Shown here piece after piece: positions 35,954 through 41,698 of a stretch of 54,247 bases of DNA. Where the stretch lies: positions 1 to 54,247 of the forward strand of contig CAJOEN010000006.1 in assembly GCA_905233475.1 (NCBI GenBank), given 5' to 3'. The notes under the pieces are model-generated. The model searched no databases. It worked only from the letters and a program-made list of their open reading frames with translations, and had not been told where the DNA came from. The stretch is from an uncultured Bacteroidales bacterium (lineage in GTDB: Bacteria > Bacteroidota > Bacteroidia > Bacteroidales > P3). Every line of letters starts with the position of its first letter. Positions within the stretch are counted from its first letter, which is position 1. The position numbers and the translations under genes are program-made.

Positions 35954-35989
35954 CGGATAGTCTAAAAATAAAGACTGTCCGTTTTTTTT
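35954..35989 (+). terminator. clpB intrinsic terminator
   Basis: Stem CGGATAGTCT / AGACTGTCCG (one T-G wobble) around an eight-base A-rich loop, followed by a run of eight T. It lies 33 bases after the clpB stop. Confidence 0.9.
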
Positions 35990-36044
35990 ATTATGATTGG
36001 AAACAAGATGTTGCTGTTTTCATGCCATACTGACCTCAATAGAA

Positions 36045-36064
36045 ATATATATATATATATATAT
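36045..36064. repeat. (AT)10 microsatellite
   Basis: Ten AT units in a row in the gap after the clpB terminator. It may mark a replication-slippage site or a DNA-unwinding stretch. Confidence 0.9.
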
Positions 36065-36112
36065 GCGTAATATATTGAAGTTTAGATAAATATGTTTTTT
36101 TTCTAAAAAATA

Positions 36113-36144
36113 TTTGTGTTTTTAAAAAATAATATGTATTTTTG
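36113..36144 (+). promoter_or_regulatory. Promoter TTTG-N20-TATTTTTG
   Basis: TTTG at 36113-36116 and TATTTTTG at 36137-36144, followed by C. A full consensus match with a 20-base spacer, 35 bases before the ATG of a broken gene. It may still transcribe the lipoprotein gene downstream. Confidence 0.75.
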
Positions 36145-36179
36145 CAGAAAATTAACTAACCCCAAATTAAAATATAAAT

Positions 36180-36346
36180 ATGAAAAAAATGTTTTTTGCA
36201 CTTATGTCGGCAACTACGATTTGAGCAACTTAGATAATGTTGGTAGCTTGGGTATAGAGGTTACCAATTATCCGATAGGTAGTTACACCGTAGTTCTTGT
36301 GTGCGACAACGCCGTTTGCCACAGCAAAGTGCTGATAAGACAATAG
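36180..36346 (+). pseudogene. Internally deleted secreted-protein gene
   Basis: ATG at 36180 opens MKKMFFALMSATTI, the start of a signal peptide, then hits TGA at 36222. In another frame, from about 36212, the sequence encodes a complete-looking C-terminal piece: GNYDLSNLDNVGSLGIEVTN, then YPIGSYTVVLV and a final SKVLIRQ before the stop. That pattern (a strand, Pro-x-Gly-x-Tyr, a strand, Lys near the end) resembles T9SS-type or similar beta-sandwich tails. The two ends are joined out of frame, so the middle of the gene has been lost while the promoter and both termini survive. Confidence 0.55.
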
Positions 36347-36366
36347 TTTGTTGTTTTTTTTAATAT

Positions 36367-36372
36367 AGGAGG
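36367..36372 (+). promoter_or_regulatory. Strong Shine-Dalgarno (AGGAGG)
   Basis: AGGAGG six bases before the ATG at 36379. It decides the start of the lipoprotein gene. Most genes in this window have no such signal. Confidence 0.8.
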
Positions 36373-36378
36373 CTAATT

Positions 36379-36822
36379 ATGATGATAAAAACCGGGAAAA
36401 TTATAGCTGCAAGCATAGTAATCTTCTGCATAGCAATGACTGGATGCACTAAAGAAGAAGAAACAAAAAAAGTACCTGTAATATATTGTGAAGACTCGTC
36501 CGCAATAGGATGCGTTTTTAGTGGTATCGAAAACGAGCATCAAATTCTGTTAATAAATTCAGATGATGAATACCAAGCAATGTTTCCTGAATGTGACATT
36601 CCTGAAATAGATTTTTCTAAATACACATTGATGGCAATTTATGGATCTGCACAATGTGTGTTGGACAAAACTGTTGTTTGTGAAAAAAAGGGGAAGCATT
36701 ATACCATCACAATCAATATAAAAGAGGGGATATGCGCTTCGGTTGAGACGTGGTACTTGGCGGCTTTGCTGGAAGAAAAGGGTCTGACCAACGACAATGT
36801 TACAGTAGTGATAAATCCTTGA
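36379..36822 (+). CDS. Small lipoprotein, unknown function
   Basis: A 147-residue protein with a signal sequence and lipobox AMTGC (lipidated Cys23), followed by a Glu/Lys-rich linker. The mature part has EYQAMFPECDIPEIDFSKYT and later WYLAALLEEKGLTNDNVTVV. The order of a short helix, an IDFSK strand and later strands recalls PrcB-like or similar small lipoprotein folds, but I do not recognise the family with confidence. Four cysteines in the mature part could form disulfides. It is AT-rich, has a strong Shine-Dalgarno, and lies between clpB and the duplicated clpB tail, so it is probably acquired. Confidence 0.7.
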   Translation: MMIKTGKIIAASIVIFCIAMTGCTKEEETKKVPVIYCEDSSAIGCVFSGIENEHQILLINSDDEYQAMFPECDIPEIDFSKYTLMAIYGSAQCVLDKTVVCEKKGKHYTITINIKEGICASVETWYLAALLEEKGLTNDNVTVVINP

Positions 36823-36928
36823 TCAGGCAAAATTGTATGGAATAGTTGTTTGGATCTTGGCTTTTTTCAGATTAGCTATTGTGAAATCGGCTCAACTGCC
36901 ATCGGTAGTTAACTGATAATTGAGCAAG

Positions 36929-37018
36929 AGCGAGATACTCGAGGAGAAAATCAACCCCTCCGACAATATCATGATAGACGTGTTCGATGGCAAGTTTGTT
37001 TTCTACAACGCAAAATAA
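36929..37018 (+). pseudogene. Second copy of the clpB 3-prime end (30 codons)
   Basis: Ninety bases encode [20 protein letters not shown] followed by GKFVFYNAK and a TAA, against [20 protein letters not shown] plus the same tail at the true clpB end (35831-35920). I count about a dozen differences in 90 bases, mostly at third codon positions, so this is the tail of a diverged but formerly functional clpB allele, not a fresh copy. Similarity fades just upstream near 36912-36928. There is no start; it is not a gene. Confidence 0.9.
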
Positions 37019-37052
37019 ACTCACCTGCAAAACCTTATGAAAGTGAACGTTT

Positions 37053-37469
37053 TTATTGCTGGTTAGTGGAGTTCTGAAAATTCACAATAGGAAGAATGAT
37101 CGGAGGGATACCTGCCTTGATGGATAGACTACTAATATGTTCCCTGACATAGGGGAAGATTATGGCAGCACCATTGATTCGACCGAAGTTCTCTAGATTA
37201 TCTGCTAATTGAGTTTCTCCAACAAGTTTAAAATCTCCAATCATCGCAACATCAACTTCCACTTGAGACTTTCCTTCAAACTGTTGTTCTATCTTTACTT
37301 GTAATAATACACTAATAATATCACCATCAACCTTAACACCTGTATTGATATTAAGATGATTCTCAACACTCGAAGCAAACGATACATTATCGACTCGATG
37401 AAAGGAACTATTTGTCAGCACAATATGCTGTAGTTCAAAACCAGACTGAGGTACTTTTTTTTCTTCCAT
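37053..37469 (-). CDS. SecB-like chaperone
   Basis: A 138-residue protein of the SecB superfamily, which keeps client proteins unfolded. The signature end is clear: INGAAIIFPYVREHISSLS (98-116) and IPPIILPIVNF (121-131), matching SecB's FPYARE and LPPVNF regions. The N-terminal half alternates strands as in SecB (VDNVSFASSVE, VLLQVKIEQQF). It is the third gene of a tight AT-rich operon, 11 bases after the middle gene, with an HEPN-like gene first. Bacteroidota do not generally carry canonical secB for export, and SecB-like proteins beside toxin-like genes are known from TAC modules, so a dedicated chaperone for the neighbour is the favoured role. Confidence 0.85.
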   Translation of the reverse strand: MEEKKVPQSGFELQHIVLTNSSFHRVDNVSFASSVENHLNINTGVKVDGDIISVLLQVKIEQQFEGKSQVEVDVAMIGDFKLVGETQLADNLENFGRINGAAIIFPYVREHISSLSIKAGIPPIILPIVNFQNSTNQQ

Positions 37470-37480
37470 GATTTAAAATA

Positions 37481-37951
37481 TTATGCTGCAAGTGGATAAT
37501 TTTGTGATGTCGTAATCGGTGAAGAGTAAGGATTGTCCGAAAACTTGTAGCTAGAAAAACCGTATGAACTAAAATCTTGAGACCAGATAAAGGATGGCTG
37601 AAGTTGCGGACTTATTATAGTTACGGGAGTGACATTAAAATTGGAAACTGTATAATCCGTATTTATATTGTATAACGCACCCGTTTTTACCACATCTGCT
37701 TCTTTCACAGAAACTAGTGCATCTTCTGACACAAAACATACCGCTTCAGCAGGGTAAAGGTCAAAAAAATCCTCAAAAACCTCACTTTGCCATTTCATCA
37801 TAGCTTCTTTATTGTATTCCGACTGAGGCGTAATTTCAACAGTGTGAGTACCCGAAAAATCGTCGCATTCGTATCTAACACGAGTTTGAGGAAATAATTT
37901 TACAAGTTGGTCAATCTTGGTGATAATATATTCTTTCGGATTCATATTCAT
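37481..37951 (-). CDS. Unrecognised protein with aromatic-rich C-terminal tail
   Basis: A 156-residue protein in two parts. Residues 1-95 look folded: a helix (KEYIITKIDQLVKLF), strands (RVRYECDDFSGTHTVEITP), a helix (MMKWQSEVFEDFFDLYP) and AVCFVSEDALVSV. Residues 96-156 look unstructured and carry 11 aromatic residues, eight of them between 121 and 142 (including Trp123, Phe127, Tyr130, Phe132, Tyr135 and Phe137). Such a tail resembles the chaperone-addiction region of TAC antitoxins, which SecB-like chaperones bind. I cannot name the folded part; no helix-turn-helix and no nucleotidyltransferase motif are visible. It starts with ATG 3 bases after the HEPN-like gene. Confidence 0.75.
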   Translation of the reverse strand: MNMNPKEYIITKIDQLVKLFPQTRVRYECDDFSGTHTVEITPQSEYNKEAMMKWQSEVFEDFFDLYPAEAVCFVSEDALVSVKEADVVKTGALYNINTDYTVSNFNVTPVTIISPQLQPSFIWSQDFSSYGFSSYKFSDNPYSSPITTSQNYPLAA

Positions 37952-37954
37952 TGC

Positions 37955-38365
37955 TCAAATGTATTTTTTTATTGTTTTAATAATGTCGTCAGCATAATCT
38001 GTAGCACGTTTGCTATCATCATGTGTTACATCAATTTCTTTGTAATCGTAGTTATTGCGCATTTTTTTCAATTGAAACATTTTATTGCGGATATTAGAGC
38101 CATCAACTTTTGCATCGGACTTTGGAAATTTCATAATATAGTTGATAGCATAATTACTCAACACATTATGGCTCTTTTGTTGTTCTTTGCTTGAAAGTTG
38201 ATGGAGTTCAGATTCGTCTTTTCCCAATTTATAATACCAAATATACAATATCAACTGCATACAAGCATAATAGGCGGAATGTGGAACACAAATATAGTCA
38301 CTGCTTTCATGCAATGATTTTGCAATGCTAAACATCTGATTTTGTTTGGCTTTATAATCAACCAT
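37955..38365 (-). CDS. HEPN-like all-helical protein
   Basis: A 136-residue all-helical protein. Seen: IAKSLHESSDYICVPHSAYY (14-33), ACMQLILYIWYY, a linker with SSKEQQKSHNVL, and a late helix with LKKMRNNYDYKE (99-110) where Arg103 takes the place of the HEPN R-x-x-x-x-DY type motif. The canonical R-x4-6-H nuclease motif is not present, so RNase activity is uncertain. The ATG at 38365 is preferred to a TTG at 38383, which lies within a few bases of the predicted transcription start. First gene of the HEPN/unknown/SecB-like operon. It could be a toxin, a decoy, or a structural partner. Confidence 0.6.
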   Translation of the reverse strand: MVDYKAKQNQMFSIAKSLHESSDYICVPHSAYYACMQLILYIWYYKLGKDESELHQLSSKEQQKSHNVLSNYAINYIMKFPKSDAKVDGSNIRNKMFQLKKMRNNYDYKEIDVTHDDSKRATDYADDIIKTIKKYI

Positions 38366-38393
38366 CAATATTTTCTTTGCCAAAATTGTTCTG

Positions 38394-38424
38394 CAAAGAT
38401 AGGATTTTTTTCTTGAACGACAAA
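38394..38424 (-). promoter_or_regulatory. Consensus promoter of the HEPN/SecB-like operon
   Basis: On the minus strand TTTG (38424-38421), 19 bases, TATCTTTG (38401-38394), then C. This is the best consensus match in the window and gives a leader of about 20 bases before the ATG at 38365. No obvious operator palindrome overlaps it. Confidence 0.85.
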
Positions 38425-38491
38425 ATTTTTCAGTATATCGTCAGTTATTCATGTAATTAAAAAATGTTTTTTTCAATTCAAACTTTTTTCG

Positions 38492-38499
38492 TATCTTTG
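38492..38499 (+). promoter_or_regulatory. -7 box for the secreted YD-repeat-like gene (TATCTTTG)
   Basis: TATCTTTG followed by C, 63 bases before the ATG at 38563. A TTTT stretch stands at the -33 position. It is divergent from the HEPN operon promoter about 70 bases away. Confidence 0.6.
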
Positions 38500-38562
38500 C
38501 AAGGTTGCGTTTTGCGCACAAAAACATAGATATTAGTTTAAAACGTTTATACACACATTGTT

Positions 38563-39351
38563 ATGAAAAACAAAACATTGGCTTTGTTTGTTATTTTAGC
38601 GGTTGTAGCTTTTTCGGCAACTGCCCAAAAAGTACCTTCCGACGTTACCAACGACGGTTTCAAAGGACAGGTAAAAAAAGTTTCTGAATACATTTTCGAT
38701 GCCGAAGGTTCTGCAAAAGACCCGAAAAAGGGTATGTCTCTGCAAATTACCGAAACCCGTTACGACCAATACGGCAACAAAAAAGTGATAACCTATTTCG
38801 CCGACAAAAACAACATCATTTTCAAAACACGCTACAAACGCGACGCCATAGGGAACCTTATTCTTGAACAATTCATAAACCCCGAAGGCAACGTTATAGG
38901 CCGTACATACTACTCTTACGACACTAAAAACGTACTTACGCAGATGTACGTTTTCGACGAGGAAACGCAACTCGAAAACCGCACACGCTTTGTGTATGAC
39001 GCTTCGGGACGGCTTGTGGGCAAAAACATGTGTGACAACTACAACGATATTCTTGACCGCGAAGTTTACGAACTTGCTCATAACGGATTACCACAAAAGT
39101 CATCGGTTTACAACCGCCAAAAACAGCTCACCGACGAGACCCTGTACGAATACGACGACCACGACCAAGTGATAACAGAAACACATTTCGACTACAACGG
39201 CAAAGAAGCCAAAGACGCCGAAGTAACGACCACTCTATACGAATACAGCTACGACGATCAGGGCAACTGGGTGGAGCGCTACGAATACTCCGTTGATGGC
39301 GACAAAATAGAACCCATTACCATAATAGAACGCACAATAGAATATTATTAA
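38563..39351 (+). CDS. Secreted protein with YD-repeat-like motifs
   Basis: A 262-residue exported protein with a signal peptide (MKNKTLALFVILAVVAFSAT, cleavage near AQ). The mature part repeats a strand-turn pattern: ETRYDQYGNKKVI, RYKRDAIGNLILEQF, YYSYDTKNVL, RFVYDASGRLVGK, LYEYDDHDQVI and YSYDDQGNWVERY, like the YD/RHS repeats of larger shell-forming proteins but only about eight units. It lacks a toxin core or sorting tail. It is a common unnamed Bacteroidota secreted family; role unknown. A strong terminator follows it. Confidence 0.75.
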   Translation: MKNKTLALFVILAVVAFSATAQKVPSDVTNDGFKGQVKKVSEYIFDAEGSAKDPKKGMSLQITETRYDQYGNKKVITYFADKNNIIFKTRYKRDAIGNLILEQFINPEGNVIGRTYYSYDTKNVLTQMYVFDEETQLENRTRFVYDASGRLVGKNMCDNYNDILDREVYELAHNGLPQKSSVYNRQKQLTDETLYEYDDHDQVITETHFDYNGKEAKDAEVTTTLYEYSYDDQGNWVERYEYSVDGDKIEPITIIERTIEYY

Positions 39352-39381
39352 TAAAGTACAAAAATATTTTTTTGTTTCCCC

Positions 39382-39418
39382 TACAGGATGCGGAACACCT
39401 CCATCCTGTATTTTTTTT
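39382..39418 (+). terminator. Intrinsic terminator
   Basis: TACAGGATG and its complement around an 11-base loop, then eight T. It closes the YD-repeat-like gene. Confidence 0.9.
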
Positions 39419-39441
39419 AAATATAAATAGACACATATATT

Positions 39442-40314
39442 ATGACCCCAAGAAAAGTAAACGTAGGCATAGCCCAGCTGAAATGCACGGGCAACAAGCA
39501 GAATAACATAGACCATGCAGTGGAGAACATCCGTAAATTGGCCGCACAGGGTGCCAATATTGTATGCCTTCAGGAACTTTTCGAGTCATTGTATTTCTGC
39601 GACGTGGAGGATTACGACAATTTTCGTCTTGCCGAACCCATTCCCGGCCCGTCCACCGAACTTTTCGCGGCATTGGCCAAGGAACTCGGAGTGGTGATAA
39701 TAGCCTCGCTCTTCGAGAAACGTGCCGAGGGGCTGTACCACAACACGGTAGCCGTAATCGACGCCGACGGAACATATTTGGGCAAATACCGCAAAATGCA
39801 CATCCCCGACGACCCCGGCTATTACGAGAAATTCTATTTCACTCCCGGCGACTTGGGATACAAGGTTTTCAAAACCCGTTTCGCCACCATCGGAGTGCTC
39901 ATCTGCTGGGACCAATGGTATCCAGAGGCAGCACGCATAACAGCACTGAAAGGAGCCGAAATACTTTTCTACCCAACGGCTATCGGCTGGGCTACATCGC
40001 AAGACGACGACACCAACGCTGAACAGTATCAAGCATGGCAGACCATACAACGCTCTCACTCTGTGGCAAACGGCGTGCCTGTTGTGGCCGTAAACCGCAC
40101 CGGAATGGAAGGCGATATGCAGTTTTGGGGAGGCTCGTTCATAACCAACGCTTTCGGACGTGTGAAATATCAGGCACCGCACACCGAAGAGGCTCTGCAC
40201 GTGGAGGAAATAGACCTCGACGAAAGCAACCACTATCGTATGCACTGGCCATATCTGCGCGACCGCCGTATCGATAGCTACAAGACTATACTCCAACGCT
40301 TTATCGACGAGTAG
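39442..40314 (+). CDS. aguB: N-carbamoylputrescine amidase
   Basis: A 290-residue nitrilase-superfamily enzyme that converts N-carbamoylputrescine to putrescine, the last step of the agmatine route. Seen: the Glu-Lys-Cys triad in CLQELFES (Glu near 45), KYRKMHIPDDPGYYEKF (Lys near 118) and LICWDQWYPEAAR (Cys near 155), and FWGGSFITNAFG near the C-terminus. The DPGYYEKFYF segment is characteristic of the plant/bacterial AguB type. No agmatine deiminase gene lies next to it in this window. It starts with ATG, 23 bases after the preceding terminator. Confidence 0.92.
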   Translation: MTPRKVNVGIAQLKCTGNKQNNIDHAVENIRKLAAQGANIVCLQELFESLYFCDVEDYDNFRLAEPIPGPSTELFAALAKELGVVIIASLFEKRAEGLYHNTVAVIDADGTYLGKYRKMHIPDDPGYYEKFYFTPGDLGYKVFKTRFATIGVLICWDQWYPEAARITALKGAEILFYPTAIGWATSQDDDTNAEQYQAWQTIQRSHSVANGVPVVAVNRTGMEGDMQFWGGSFITNAFGRVKYQAPHTEEALHVEEIDLDESNHYRMHWPYLRDRRIDSYKTILQRFIDE

Positions 40315-40357
40315 AAAAACTTTGTAAAACAACAACACTATTTCAAACCATAAAAGA

Positions 40358-41575
40358 ATGCTCGACACAAAAGCCATCCGGCAACAGTTCAAAATTTTGG
40401 ACACCACCGTTTACGGCAAGCCCCTCGTATATTTCGACAACGCCGCCACCACACAGAAACCCGACAGCGTTATCGACACCCTTTCGGATTACTACCGCAC
40501 GCTTAACAGCAACATACACCGCGGTGCCCATTACCTAAGCTCCACAGCCACCGAGCGTTACGAGCAGACACGCGAAAAGGTGCGCTCTTTCATCAACGCC
40601 GCCAAAAGCTGCGAGATAGTGTTCACACGCGGCACCACCGAAAGTATCAACCTTGTGGCATCGTCGTTTGGCAGGGCTTTCCTGCAAAAAGGCGACGAGG
40701 TGATAATCTCCGGCATGGAGCACCACTCCGACATTGTGCCCTGGCAGATTGCCTGCGAGCAACGCGGCGCCTCTATCAAAGTAATCCCCTTCTCCGACAA
40801 AGGCGAACTCGACCTCGACGCCTACCGCAGCCTCCTTTCCGACCGCACCCGCATTGTGGCCGTAAACCATGTGTCCAACACCCTCGGCACGGTGAATCCC
40901 GTCAAGGAGATTATCGGCATAGCACACAGTTACGGCGTGCCGGTGCTTATCGACGGTGCGCAGAGCGTGTCGCACATTGCCGTCGATGTGCAGGACCTCG
41001 ACTGCGACTTCTACTGCTTTTCGGGACACAAGATGTACGCTCCGATGGGCGTGGGCGTGCTCTACGGCAAAGAGCAATGGCTCGACAAGCTGCCTCCCTA
41101 TCAAGGCGGTGGCGAGATGATTAAGGACGTTTCTTTCGAACGCACCACATACAACAACCTGCCTTTCAAATTCGAGGCAGGCACCCCCTCCGTCGGCGAC
41201 GTGCTGGCGCTGGCCTCGGCCATCGACTTTATGCAAGGCATTGGCATGGACAATATCGCCGCCCACGAGCAGGAACTGCTGCAATACGCCACGCAAAGGC
41301 TTCTGGCCATTCCCGACATGCACATCTTCGGCATGGCCGAAAACAAGACCTCGGTGATTTCGTTCCTTATCGGCAACGCCCACCCCTACGACACCGGCAC
41401 CCTGCTCGACAAACTCGGCATTGCCGTACGTACCGGGCACCACTGCACCCAACCCATTATGGACCACTACGGCATTCCGGGCACCGTAAGAGCCTCGTTT
41501 GCAGTGTATAACACAAAAGAAGAGATAGACAATTTCATTACCGGCATCGAACGTATAGCACCGATGTTGAGTTAG
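40358..41575 (+). CDS. sufS: Cysteine desulfurase SufS
   Basis: A 405-residue PLP-dependent enzyme that takes sulfur from cysteine for iron-sulfur cluster assembly. Seen: VYFDNAATTQKPDSVI, FTRGTTESINLVA, LIDGAQSVSHIAVDVQ, CFSGHKMYAPMG with the PLP Lys, FEAGTPSV and RTGHHCTQPIM with the active-site Cys. Length is typical of SufS. It is in plus orientation 43 bases after aguB, without other suf genes beside it; sufB lies about 35 kb away. A tract of AACT-type repeats starts right after the stop. Confidence 0.97.
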   Translation: MLDTKAIRQQFKILDTTVYGKPLVYFDNAATTQKPDSVIDTLSDYYRTLNSNIHRGAHYLSSTATERYEQTREKVRSFINAAKSCEIVFTRGTTESINLVASSFGRAFLQKGDEVIISGMEHHSDIVPWQIACEQRGASIKVIPFSDKGELDLDAYRSLLSDRTRIVAVNHVSNTLGTVNPVKEIIGIAHSYGVPVLIDGAQSVSHIAVDVQDLDCDFYCFSGHKMYAPMGVGVLYGKEQWLDKLPPYQGGGEMIKDVSFERTTYNNLPFKFEAGTPSVGDVLALASAIDFMQGIGMDNIAAHEQELLQYATQRLLAIPDMHIFGMAENKTSVISFLIGNAHPYDTGTLLDKLGIAVRTGHHCTQPIMDHYGIPGTVRASFAVYNTKEEIDNFITGIERIAPMLS

Positions 41576-41617
41576 GAATTAGGAGTTAAGAATTAAGAGT
41601 TAAGAGTTGATAGTTGA
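41576..41617. repeat. AGTTAAGA/AATTAGG heptamer-like repeats
   Basis: GAATTAGG, AGTTAAGAATTAAG, AGTTAAG and AGTTGATAGTTG in series right after sufS. This is the complement form of the AACT tracts at 12471, 14781 and 18740. Confidence 0.5.
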
Positions 41618-41698
41618 AATGTTTTTTTAGTGGTCGGTGGACGGATTGTTGAGTGTTTAACTGTAAACTATAAATTGTAATTTATTAATTGAATTGAC

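Noticed and set aside
36116..36346. A 76-codon gene starting at 36116
   Set aside because: Its start lies inside a consensus promoter (36113-36144), so the first part cannot be translated from that transcript. The region is better read as an internally deleted gene starting at 36180.
37481..38365. A HEPN/MNT (nucleotidyltransferase) toxin-antitoxin pair
   Set aside because: The middle protein lacks the GS...DxD nucleotidyltransferase motif, so the classical HEPN-MNT pairing does not apply.
38366..38383. TTG start for the HEPN-like protein at 38383
   Set aside because: The promoter places transcription start only a few bases from this codon. The ATG at 38365 has a normal short leader.
35921..38400. 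An integrative element with its own recombinase between the clpB tails
   Set aside because: No integrase, recombinase or transposase reading frame is visible there. The duplication is reported, but a mobile element is not called.
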